Assembly: GCA_017508045.1 (NCBI GenBank)
Contig: JAFVZT010000015.1
Span: 1 to 38,934, forward strand
DNA from: Oscillospiraceae bacterium
GTDB lineage: Bacteria > Bacillota > Clostridia > Oscillospirales > Oscillospiraceae
Length of the DNA stretch: 38,934 bases
Reading direction: 5' to 3'
In this document: piece by piece, positions 25,050 to 31,878 of the stretch
How positions within the stretch are numbered: the stretch's first letter is position 1
Layout of the letters: the number at the start of each line of letters is the position of its first letter
The notes under the pieces: generated by a model
The model's input: the letters and a program-made list of their open reading frames with translations, nothing else
Databases searched by the model: none
What the model was told of the DNA's origin: nothing
Program-made: the position numbers and the translations under genes

Positions 25050-25766
25050 ATGTCAAAACTTGAATTTGCCGGTCAGGCAGGGTTTATTTTGGAAACAAGC
25101 ACGGGCTACCGCGTTGGTATTGACCTTTATTTGTCAGATTGCTGTAACCGTCTTTACGGTTTAAAACGCCTTATGCCGTTTGTTTACAGACCGAGCGAAC
25201 TTAATCTCGATTTGCTTATTGCCACTCACGAACACGAGGACCATTTTGACCTCGATAGTGTGCCTGTTATTATGCAAAACCCAAAAACAGAACTCTTGTG
25301 TGCAATTGACTGCAAAAAATATGAGAGTGCATTTAAGCTCGACAGTACCCGTATAACGTATTTCAAGCCTTTTGAGATTTATGAAAACGAGAATATCAAA
25401 ATAACCGCTCTGCCTTGTGACCACGGTGACGAGGCACCCGATGCGGTCGGTCTTTTGATCGAGGCAGACAGCAAACGTATTTATATCGCAGGGGATACCT
25501 GCTATAGAGAGGACTATTTTATAAATCCCCTGGTGTCAGGTGTTGACGTGTTCATTATGCCAATAAACGGTGCCTTTGGCAACCTAAACGAAAAAGAGGG
25601 TGCAAAAGCCGCAGATATCATAAAGGCGGAGATGACTATCCCCTGCCATTTCTGGTGCTTTGCAGGTCATTTGGGAAATCCGCAAATATTTATTGACGAG
25701 ATGGACAAAAATTATCCTGAACTTAAATACAACCTTATGCGTGTAGGTGAAACAGCAGAAATATGA
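25050..25766 (+). CDS. UlaG-like metallo-beta-lactamase-fold hydrolase, lactonase candidate
   Basis: 238 residues. Metal motif THEHEDHFD (HxHxDH), later ligands IAGDTCYRED (Asp) and CHFWCFAGH (His). The family includes UlaG L-ascorbate-6-phosphate lactonase, so lactone hydrolysis is plausible. An N-terminal Gly-rich GQAGFILET opens the fold as in UlaG. It lies 12 bases after the cupin. It would open the lactone made by the dehydrogenase. Alternatives: a phosphodiesterase or RNase-like MBL protein, but the size and operon argue for a lactonase. Confidence 0.85.
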   Translation: MSKLEFAGQAGFILETSTGYRVGIDLYLSDCCNRLYGLKRLMPFVYRPSELNLDLLIATHEHEDHFDLDSVPVIMQNPKTELLCAIDCKKYESAFKLDSTRITYFKPFEIYENENIKITALPCDHGDEAPDAVGLLIEADSKRIYIAGDTCYREDYFINPLVSGVDVFIMPINGAFGNLNEKEGAKAADIIKAEMTIPCHFWCFAGHLGNPQIFIDEMDKNYPELKYNLMRVGETAEI

Positions 25767-26626
25767 TAAAAGAAACGTTTTATAAAGACAGGCCTGCAGT
25801 AAAACTAAGTTGTGATAAGTTTACAGCTACATTTTTACCCAAAGACGGCGGTAAGCTTGCATCGTTCAAGTCAAATTCAGGCTTTGAGTATCTATTACAA
25901 ACCGAGGGTGAAAAATATCGTAGACTTGACCTTGCAGGCAGATTTGTAAAAAGTGAATGCAGCGGCTTTGACGATATGTTTCCCACCATCGACCCGTGCG
26001 TTGTAAACGGCATGGAATATCTTGACCATGGTCAAATCTGCCGTCAAGAACTTGACGCTGAAATTGACGGCAACAGGCTCACACTATGTTGCAAACTCCA
26101 AGACCTCAACATTTTTTACAAGAAAACGGCTTATATAAAAGACGATGCGCTTGTTGTTGAGTATCACATTGAAAACCACAACGATTTCGATTTTGAATAT
26201 CTTTGGGCTGGACATATTATGATACGCGGCGAGGAGGGCGCATACGCTGTCAGCAATCTCGATGGAACTCCAAGAAAAATCGTGTCGGGAACGCCTGTGA
26301 GTGAGGAGACGGCACATATACTGCCTCAAAAGGTACATAAAAACTATAAGTTTTATTACACCGACGCAAACCCTCCCGTAAAATGCGGAGTTGTTTTTCC
26401 CAAGAGCAACACCGAGATATGTGTCGAGTGTGACAGCGACGTTGTAAAATATTTTGGCGCGTGGGTAAACGCAGGCGACATAAACAGCGCATATACAATT
26501 GCAATCGAGCCGTGTACCGCGCTCTATGACGACCCGATACGTGCAAAAGAAGCGAACGCAAATTCTATCATAAAGGCGCACGATTCGGTAAATTTAACTC
26601 TTAAAATTTCTTATAAAACCGTATAA
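25763..26626 (+). CDS. Galactose-mutarotase-like (aldose 1-epimerase family) protein
   Basis: 287 residues, ATGA overlap of 4 bases with the previous stop. A beta-sandwich with the mutarotase-like pattern: GGKLASFKSNSGFEYLLQ at the N-terminus, ECSGFDDMFPTID, and a mid-protein VEYHIENHNDFDFEYLW strand pair. Members interconvert anomers of free aldoses or bind carbohydrate. It completes an oxidative sugar route by supplying the anomer used by the dehydrogenase. The usual catalytic His/Glu pair is not certain from reading alone. Ends the operon before a strong terminator. Confidence 0.8.
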   Translation: MIKETFYKDRPAVKLSCDKFTATFLPKDGGKLASFKSNSGFEYLLQTEGEKYRRLDLAGRFVKSECSGFDDMFPTIDPCVVNGMEYLDHGQICRQELDAEIDGNRLTLCCKLQDLNIFYKKTAYIKDDALVVEYHIENHNDFDFEYLWAGHIMIRGEEGAYAVSNLDGTPRKIVSGTPVSEETAHILPQKVHKNYKFYYTDANPPVKCGVVFPKSNTEICVECDSDVVKYFGAWVNAGDINSAYTIAIEPCTALYDDPIRAKEANANSIIKAHDSVNLTLKISYKTV

Positions 26627-27168
26627 TCTAACGGTAGAAAAAAAGAATCCCTACGAAACCTGGCGTTGATTAACGCCAGGTTTCGTTTTAATGTAGTAGG
26701 ACTGATTTCTTCCTTTTGATAGAACTCTCTGAGCAGTCCGGCTACCTCACGGCGGTAAACGCTTTTATCCCGCTTTCGGATAGACTTGCCTATGCTGTAT
26801 TTACCTAGTGTTTCTTTTACTCGGCGAGATTTTTCCTTGCGGCGCAACACTTTTGTGTTTCCGTAAAGCAAGTATCTGTCATAGAGCCAACGATAGATTG
26901 TCCTCCAGCTCGGTATAGGTATGGGGCTGGCATACTGGCGGTCAGCTCCGGTGACCATGTAGCAAGCAGTTTTTTCTCAATGTGGAAATGACCTCTTGGG
27001 AACGAAACATTCTTCTATGGCAATAGGAATGGCGCAGAAGGTGCTTCTTTTGCGCTGTGTGAGGATATAAGTTGGGATGTTATAAAATGGGTGCGGTTTC
27101 TATTGATCTCTCTGCTGACCGTGCTGGGGTTGTGGCCGGACTTCTATGGTAAGATGGCGGTAGTTCAT
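26611..27168 (-). pseudogene. Decayed IS30-family transposase
   Basis: The original start is visible at 27168: AAAAGGAG then ATG with NYRHLTIEVR, the hallmark N-terminus of IS30 transposases (usually NYRHLTIEER). This frame stops after 22 codons. A second stretch in another frame (26958 to about 26760) gives SWRTIYRWLYDRYLL, KVLRRKEKSRRVKET and RKRDKSVYRRE, the middle of the same protein. The sequence between them is frameshifted and shortened. The C-terminal catalytic part (GHWExD onwards) is missing. A normal element has about 1 kb. Clearly inactive. Confidence 0.8.
26653..26690 (+). terminator. Operon terminator
   Basis: ACGAAACCTGGCGTT and AACGCCAGGTTTCGT form a perfect 15-bp stem with a 4-base loop, followed by TTTTAAT. 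Confidence 0.9.
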
Positions 27169-27270
27169 ACAGGTCTCCTTTTGTAGTTTGGCGTGCGGTA
27201 ACTCTATTCTGCCAGAGGCCTATATGAACTTCCTTTATTTTCTCAAAGTGTTGCACTTGATAGTATAATT
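26690..27270 (-). mobile_element. IS30-type element remnant
   Basis: The region holds the broken transposase. AGTGTTGCACTTGA at 27247-27260 resembles the terminal repeat of IS30-type elements, upstream of the transposase start. The opposite end was not found, so the left boundary is approximate and may have been lost. It sits exactly between the sugar operon and the esterase gene. Confidence 0.55.
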
Positions 27271-27282
27271 TACCATTCCCAG

Positions 27283-27318
27283 AAAAGACCCGATAGCTTG
27301 TGCTATCGGGTCTTTTTT
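27283..27318. terminator. Bidirectional terminator
   Basis: AAAAGACCCGATAGC and GCTATCGGGTCTTTT form a perfect 15-bp stem, T-runs on both strands. It serves the minus-strand esterase gene and stops read-through from the left. Confidence 0.88.
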
Positions 27319-27410
27319 GTGCATGGACTATGAAGAGATATTTGCGACAGTTTGCGTATGTATGCAAACTCTTACATAAATCACAGCCCAACCGTGTATA
27401 TCATTATCAC

Positions 27411-28349
27411 TCAAGCTAAGTAGGCATCTAAATGCAGTGCAAAAAGGTGTCCAAGTTTGATTTCACTCAGCGAATCGTAGTGCGGAATATCTGGTGTATT
27501 TTCCGGCTCGTTTGAGCAGGACAGCTCACTGGTATCCACAAGACTATTTAAGTGAGAAAGCTGCGCAACCTTCGCCTTGCCTTGATTGACGCCCTCGTAA
27601 TAAACCCAGTATGCCGGATTTTGTGCAATGTAAGCGTCAATAAATGCAATCCCATCGTCTGCGGCGTATTTAGAAAACTTCTTGCGTATATCCTTAATAA
27701 AATTCTCAAGATGCTCACCGTAAGCACTTGATGTTTCCATCATAAAGCTGTCTGATTCTCCCTGCATCCAACACATACCTTCGATTTTTATGTCATAGTC
27801 TTTGGATATTAAGTAATCAATACTGTTTTGGACAAAGGCAACGAAAGCTTTATACTCCTTGCCTGTTTTTCCTTTACTGGAGGGTGAAAGCCACTGTTCG
27901 TATAAATTTGTTCCACCCCAAGCACATTTAATTATAAAAAACATCTCGTTCGGGTACATTTCATTAAGCTTTTCTGCTAAACCAAGCTCCGGCCCAAAAA
28001 AGCCCCCAAGCTCCCCTTGGGCTGTTGAACACTTCACAAAACCTTCAGAAATGTTTTGACCGGACAAATAATTGATATATACATTGTCGTATCCGTTTTC
28101 ATATTGTGTATATTTTTCCTCCGGAACGTTTTTCTTTAGATATGCGTCAATACTGCATCCCGATGCGTTGGATTGACCACCTAGGAGAATTACTCTCGCT
28201 CTTTTCCCACCACCATTGGGCAACGTATCATTTAAGGTATAGCTGATTTGGTTTGTTAAGTAATTGTGTATTGCAAATACTGCTCCCAAAACAAAAACCG
28301 CCGACAGCAACGCGATCGTTAATGTGCTTCTCTTGCGTTTATTTAACAT
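27411..28349 (-). CDS. Membrane-anchored SASA/CE6-type carbohydrate esterase
   Basis: 312 residues. AAAGGAG lies 12 bases before the ATG. An uncleaved-looking N-terminal anchor (KRKRSTLTIALLSAVFVLGA) puts the enzyme outside the cell. The catalytic domain of the sialate O-acetylesterase-like family shows GGQSNASG (Ser), CWMQGESD and HYDSLSEIKLG (Asp/His). Family CE6 and SASA enzymes deacetylate sialic acid, xylan or similar glycans. A gut glycan target is an inference. It lies next to the sugar operon, but the opposite strand and a decayed IS separate them. Confidence 0.85.
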   Translation of the reverse strand: MLNKRKRSTLTIALLSAVFVLGAVFAIHNYLTNQISYTLNDTLPNGGGKRARVILLGGQSNASGCSIDAYLKKNVPEEKYTQYENGYDNVYINYLSGQNISEGFVKCSTAQGELGGFFGPELGLAEKLNEMYPNEMFFIIKCAWGGTNLYEQWLSPSSKGKTGKEYKAFVAFVQNSIDYLISKDYDIKIEGMCWMQGESDSFMMETSSAYGEHLENFIKDIRKKFSKYAADDGIAFIDAYIAQNPAYWVYYEGVNQGKAKVAQLSHLNSLVDTSELSCSNEPENTPDIPHYDSLSEIKLGHLFALHLDAYLA

Positions 28350-28521
28350 ACACCTGGAAAACTCCTTTATTTAGTTTTCTTAAGACGCTACTGCATACCG
28401 CATTCTTTTTCTGCATTTCATACGGGAATTGTTTTCAAACGGAAAATGCGTTTAATTTCTTTCTGCGTCGAAAATATTTACTTTTCTTCTGCATAACAAA
28501 ACTATCTGAATCCATCCATCA

Positions 28522-28554
28522 AAAAGGAAAATCCCCTGAAAAATCAGGGGATTT
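28522..28554 (-). terminator. Terminator of the tRNA-Trp unit
   Basis: Minus strand AAATCCCCTGA with TCAGGGGATTT, 11 bp, followed by TCCTTTTT. It lies 27 bases past the tRNA-Trp 3' end. The 240 bases between it and the esterase start contain nothing I can identify. Confidence 0.82.
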
Positions 28555-28580
28555 CGGGGCGATATTCTATCGCCCATTGA

Positions 28581-28656
<76 letters not shown>

Positions 28657-28686
28657 ATATATAAAAAGGCGATTGCCTTAATTGTG

Positions 28687-28763
28687 TGGTGGGCCCTCAG
28701 GGATTCGAACCCGGGACTATCCGGTTATGAGCCGGAGGCTCTAACCAACTGAGCTAAGGGCCC
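28687..28763 (-). tRNA. tRNA with CAT anticodon (Ile2 or elongator Met)
   Basis: 77 bases with encoded CCA. GGGCCCT acceptor, D-arm GCTCAGTTGGTTAGAGC, anticodon loop CTCATAA. The CTTAGCTCAG 5' part and GGCTCATAACC arm resemble tRNA-Ile2 (lysidine-modified) as much as elongator Met. Sequence alone does not settle it. It is not an initiator, which would have a mismatched 1:72 pair and three GC pairs in the anticodon stem. Confidence 0.93.
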
Positions 28764-28800
28764 ATAAAATCGCAGATGCCTAAGCACCGTAACAGCAGTT

Positions 28801-28830
28801 ATTATAGCACCAGTTTTGCCAATCTGTCAA
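28801..28830 (-). promoter_or_regulatory. Promoter of the two-tRNA unit
   Basis: Minus strand: TTGACA (28830-28825), 18-base spacer, TATAAT (28806-28801), 38 bases before the first tRNA. Confidence 0.85.
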
Positions 28831-28904
28831 GGCTTTTATTGCAAAACACATCAAGAAATATAGATGATGCCCAAACGGGTATCTGCTTTTTGGCAGTATT
28901 GAAC

Positions 28905-29462
28905 TTAATCTATATTTTCCAGGTTTGTCGTTACGATATCTATTATTTTTTGAAAGCCCTGCACTTCGCCTGAATCTATTTCAGGAGCAGTATCATCGGT
29001 CTTCCACCAATACTTCTTTGGATTGTCAATAATAACTTTTTCAATTAGTGAAAGCGCCTGTGCATCATATCGGCACATAACATATTCATAATATCCCTCG
29101 CCAATCGATTCATTTCCGATCCACTTATGGGCCGGGATACAGATATACTTTCCATCCTCGGTATAATGACCGTACATATCGATACATTCATAGTCACGCG
29201 GCAATGTTACACGCTTGATCAGCTCATAATTTTCCAAGGAATAAACATAGAAGTGTTTTCCGTTTTCCAAAGCAAAGCATTGCATTTCATCCGGTCGTAT
29301 ATCACCGGTATACAGATAGTGATGACCTTTATGTTGCTTCAGGATTGCATTTGTTTTCCGACCTAAAATGGTAATACTACCGCCGGTAATTCGGACGATA
29401 TACGCGTTAGAAGTAATACTGTATTTCCAACTGCGCTTATCATCTGTATGATGCTCCCACAT
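28905..29462 (-). CDS. Unrecognised 185-residue soluble protein
   Basis: The ATG at 29462 follows GAGGTGA. A consensus promoter at 29487-29515 lies inside the longer open frame, which decides this start. There is no signal peptide or membrane segment. It is rich in aromatic residues and beta-strand-like alternation: YSITSNAYIVRITGG, HHYLYTGDIRPDEMQCF, NGKHFYVYSLENYELI. The spacing hints at a WD/YVTN-like beta-propeller-type fragment, but no blade count can be confirmed. I do not recognise it. It lies between tRNA genes in the accessory region, with its own promoter and no partner gene. Confidence 0.72.
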   Translation of the reverse strand: MWEHHTDDKRSWKYSITSNAYIVRITGGSITILGRKTNAILKQHKGHHYLYTGDIRPDEMQCFALENGKHFYVYSLENYELIKRVTLPRDYECIDMYGHYTEDGKYICIPAHKWIGNESIGEGYYEYVMCRYDAQALSLIEKVIIDNPKKYWWKTDDTAPEIDSGEVQGFQKIIDIVTTNLENID

Positions 29463-29486
29463 TAATTTCACCTCACATTTTTCTCC

Positions 29487-29515
29487 ATTATATTTTTGGT
29501 CCCCAACAATGTCAA
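29487..29515 (-). promoter_or_regulatory. Consensus promoter of the unrecognised gene
   Basis: Minus strand: TTGACA (29515-29510), 17-base spacer, TATAAT (29492-29487), 24 bases before the chosen ATG. The 150 bases from here to the tRNA-Gln terminator look empty. Confidence 0.85.
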
Positions 29516-29675
29516 GTCCGGTCATTCGAATCCATCATATAGGTGTTTTGCCCCGATATATTGATTTCTTTTATCATAGCCACAGCTGACAAAAAAGCAT
29601 TATCCATCAGCGCAGCAACTTAATATTCATTAAGAAAATCCCATCCCGAATGAATAATGAATGTTGAATAATACA

Positions 29676-29712
29676 AAAAGAAAATCCCGCCGATTACTCG
29701 ATGGGATTTTCT
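29676..29712 (-). terminator. Terminator of tRNA-Gln
   Basis: Minus strand AAAGAAAATCCC pairs with GGGATTTTCTTT across a 14-base loop and continues TTGTATT. It lies directly after the encoded CCA. Confidence 0.7.
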
Positions 29713-29713
29713 T

Positions 29714-29787
29714 TGGCAGAGGATGAGGGATTCGAACCCCCGCAAACGGAGTCAGAGTCCGGTGTGCTACCGTTACACTAATCCTCT
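29714..29787 (-). tRNA. tRNA-Gln (anticodon CTG)
   Basis: 74 bases with encoded CCA. AGAGGAT acceptor, anticodon loop CTCTGAC in the typical GGACTCTGACTCC arm, T-arm GGGGGTTCGAATCCC. Confidence 0.96.
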
Positions 29788-29807
29788 GTGTGACAGGCAC
29801 GAAATTT

Positions 29808-29835
29808 ATTATACCTTAGAAGGCAGAAAAGTCAA
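29808..29835 (-). promoter_or_regulatory. Promoter of tRNA-Gln
   Basis: Minus strand: TTGACT (29835-29830), 16-base spacer, TATAAT (29813-29808). Confidence 0.8.
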
Positions 29836-29899
29836 GCACTTTTTTCCATTTTTACACATATTTTCTGCTTCTTGCTTAGGTTTCCCCGGTTATAAAAAA

Positions 29900-30463
29900 T
29901 TATTCTGCCATTTCCTTTCTTTCCCATGGGAAGGGTTCTCCTTTTAGTACATAGCTGCGTAAATAGTGAAAGGTCTCCTTTTCCCCTTTATCACGAAGCA
30001 TTGTAAGGATAAATTCAAGCTCCTGCTTGGTTTTTGGGTGCATTAGATATTGTTCCCGGCTTTTGTTCAAATACTCCAAAGCAGAACCGGGTTTATAGTT
30101 TTTTCCCTGATAGACCATACAGGCGGCCCTACGGTCCATAACCATTTCCACCAAATACTTCCTTGGAACGGGAACCGGCTCGTAGCAACGGGTCTGTAAG
30201 CTCAAATCCGTCCAATATTCATAGTGATGTGGGTTGCGGCCTTTATGATGAATCCAAGCCTCGCTGTAGCCCTTTTCCTCCCGCTCGGCTGTGTTAGGGC
30301 TGCGTGTGCCCTGGTAATAGCGTACGCCGCTTAAAAACTCCGTAGGAGAGTATTTGGATAAATCGTGTACCAGCCCCTGCCAATACAGACCCACGCGAAA
30401 GCATCCCTGACATACCAGCCAGCGGTGACGGGTTATTGTTTTAAAATGCTGCCACGCTTTCAT
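29900..30463 (-). CDS. DUF5662 family protein
   Basis: 187 residues, ATG after AAGGAGTGTG. The sequence matches the DUF5662 pattern: FKTITRHRWLVCQGCFRVGL at the N-terminus, GLVHDLSKYSPTEFLSGV, then HHKGRNPHHYEYW, with many His/Asp that could bind metal. The family is uncharacterised. The HDLSKY and HHKGRNPHH blocks look catalytic, but this is inference. It lies 56 bases downstream of the HD-domain gene in the same direction, so the two are probably one transcript. Confidence 0.85.
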   Translation of the reverse strand: MKAWQHFKTITRHRWLVCQGCFRVGLYWQGLVHDLSKYSPTEFLSGVRYYQGTRSPNTAEREEKGYSEAWIHHKGRNPHHYEYWTDLSLQTRCYEPVPVPRKYLVEMVMDRRAACMVYQGKNYKPGSALEYLNKSREQYLMHPKTKQELEFILTMLRDKGEKETFHYLRSYVLKGEPFPWERKEMAE

Positions 30464-30519
30464 TTCATCACACTCCTTCGCTTATTAAAGTGTAAAGCGC
30501 CCCTTTTTAAAATAGACTT

Positions 30520-31098
30520 TTATTCAATTTCTTCATAAAACTGCCTGTAAAAAGCCTGCAAAAAATCATGACGGGGTTTGGCAAGCCTTTTCCCCTCTTC
30601 GGTGCTGAGCAAATCATACAGCCGCAGCAGCTTCTCATCAAAATGGGCAAGGCTGTCTGATAAGGGTCTGCCTTTTGCGCCGCCGTAAGCAAAAGTCCTG
30701 GCAATACCTACGGCGCCCATAGCATCTATTCGATCTGCATCCTGCACAATCCGGATTTCCAGTGGTATTTCTTTTGAAAGCTTGGGGTATTTTCGGAAGG
30801 AAATTTTCTCTATCCCTGCTACAAGAAAACGAATGTCCTCTTGTAAAAGATCCGCTTTCTGCAAGAACTCTTCCAACACCGGCATGCCCATATTGGAGTT
30901 TAGCTTATCGTCATTCATATCGTGAAGCAGCGCCAGCATCCGTGTCCGAAAGGGGTCTGCCTGCGGATATTTTTCCAGCAGCAAATCGGTAATTGCAAGC
31001 ACTCGCTGTATATGGTAACTATCGTGGGCAGGGTCATTCCCCTCCATTGCAGACAGCACATATATCCGGGTTTGTTCCAGAATTTTTTCTTTATTCAT
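30520..31098 (-). CDS. HD-domain hydrolase
   Basis: 192 residues, ATG after CCGGAGG. Metal-binding set of an HD phosphohydrolase: DSYHIQRV (His), ALLHDMNDDK (HD) and VQDADRIDAMG (Asp), as in the YpgQ/YedJ-type nucleotide pyrophosphohydrolases. The first His-x20 segment and length fit that subgroup. The substrate is probably a nucleotide, by family. First gene of a two-gene unit with the DUF5662 gene. Confidence 0.87.
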   Translation of the reverse strand: MNKEKILEQTRIYVLSAMEGNDPAHDSYHIQRVLAITDLLLEKYPQADPFRTRMLALLHDMNDDKLNSNMGMPVLEEFLQKADLLQEDIRFLVAGIEKISFRKYPKLSKEIPLEIRIVQDADRIDAMGAVGIARTFAYGGAKGRPLSDSLAHFDEKLLRLYDLLSTEEGKRLAKPRHDFLQAFYRQFYEEIE

Positions 31099-31121
31099 AA
31101 GCGCCTCCGGATTTTTCTTTT

Positions 31122-31150
31122 ATTATAGCATAATCGCTGGCGCCGGACAA
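31122..31150 (-). promoter_or_regulatory. Promoter of HD-hydrolase operon
   Basis: Minus strand: TTGTCC (31150-31145), 17-base spacer, TATAAT (31127-31122). The spacing is perfect; the -35 is partly matched. Confidence 0.7.
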
Positions 31151-31299
31151 GGTTTTTTGTTAACTCTCGCTCTCTGCAGATATCTGATGAATGACGTTTT
31201 ATACAATAATATAACAATCAAATTCGTGTCGATGCCCAGAATAAACCCATCTGCGTGAGTTTATAAGGAACTCATTTTTACAAAATTTTTACAAATTTC

Positions 31300-31328
31300 T
31301 TGCAAATTTCGTCAACCTATGATACAAT
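31300..31328 (+). promoter_or_regulatory. Promoter of the structured RNA
   Basis: TTGCAA (31300-31305), 17-base spacer, TACAAT (31323-31328). The predicted start, about 31334, is the first base of the long closing stem. No sign of function is seen from 31150 to 31299. Confidence 0.8.
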
Positions 31329-31333
31329 ATTTC

Positions 31334-31550
31334 CGCCAAACAAATTACATAAAGCAAAGGAAGGTTTTTTCTTTTTTACAGGGTATTTATACCCATTTAT
31401 ATGCACACAATAACTTTGAGGATTTGGTAAAACCGCAGATTCCGACAAGTTATTGTGTTAGGAATAACCTTCTTTACTTGTAATTTGTTTGGCGACAATC
31501 GGAGTTTGCGTTTTACAATGCGTCAACTTCGGTTGGCGCATTTTTTATTT
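31334..31550 (+). ncRNA. Large structured RNA ending in an intrinsic terminator
   Basis: A 16-bp perfect closing stem joins 31334-31349 and 31479-31494 (CGCCAAACAAATTACA). It is extended by AAAGgAAGGTT (31356-31366) with AACCTTCTTT (31466-31475). Inside are a small hairpin GGGTAT/ATACCC (31381-31394) and a 12-bp stem ACACAATAACTT (31405-31416) with AAGTTATTGTGT (31447-31458) enclosing a purine-rich loop. A terminator (31517-31548, TTCG loop) follows. The unit starts at a good promoter. It resembles 6S-like or raiA-type RNAs in size and branching, but I cannot match it to either. It could also be a riboswitch for the small membrane gene at 31572. Confidence 0.8.
31517..31548 (+). terminator. 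Intrinsic terminator of the structured RNA
   Basis: AATGCGTCAAC and GTTGGCGCATT form 11 bp (one G-U) around a TTCG loop, followed by TTTT. It lies only 23 bases before the next ribosome site. Confidence 0.92.
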
Positions 31551-31571
31551 ATAAGGGAAGGAGGAGAAGAA

Positions 31572-31826
31572 ATGGGTGTTGCTGCGTTAGTTTTGGGCAT
31601 TATCAGTACGGTTATCGCTGTAATTTTCCCTGCAATTGGATGGGTTGGTGCAATTATCGGTATCGTTGGCATTATTCTTGGTGCAATTGCAAAAAAGAAT
31701 GGACAAAAAGGTGCTGCTTCTGCAGGTCTGGTACTTTCGATCATTGGAACAGCGCTTGCCTTAATCCTGTACTTAGCTTGTGCTGCTTGTGTCGCTGGCC
31801 TGGCAGGTGCTGCTGGCAGTCTTTAA
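31572..31826 (+). CDS. Small two-helix membrane protein, DUF4190-like
   Basis: 84 residues. The ATG at 31572 has AAGGAGGAG upstream. Three hydrophobic blocks: LVLGIISTVIAVIFPAIGWV, GAIIGIVGIILGAIA and LSIIGTALALILYLACAACV, separated by AKKNGQKG, a basic cytosolic loop. The pattern is that of the Gly-rich DUF4190-type proteins. Function unknown. It lies immediately after the structured RNA terminator, so it is read only by read-through or if that terminator is regulated. A similar small membrane gene lies at 36337-36576. Confidence 0.8.
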   Translation: MGVAALVLGIISTVIAVIFPAIGWVGAIIGIVGIILGAIAKKNGQKGAASAGLVLSIIGTALALILYLACAACVAGLAGAAGSL

Positions 31827-31833
31827 CAGGCGA

Positions 31834-31865
31834 GAAAGCGGTCTTGCAAAAGATCGCTTTCTTTT
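31834..31865 (+). terminator. Terminator after the small membrane gene
   Basis: GAAAGCGGTCTT and AAGATCGCTTTC form 12 bp with a 4-base loop, followed by TTTT. It lies just before the Lgt-like start. Confidence 0.8.
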
Positions 31866-31878
31866 CACCCTCAAGCTT

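Noticed and set aside
27080-27391. 103-residue frame ending at 27080
   Set aside because: It crosses a bidirectional terminator and the IS30 start; the real N-terminus is in another frame (NYRHLTIEVR).
29463-29525. Longer start for the 185-residue protein
   Set aside because: The promoter at 29487-29515 lies within the extra codons; the shorter start has its own ribosome site.
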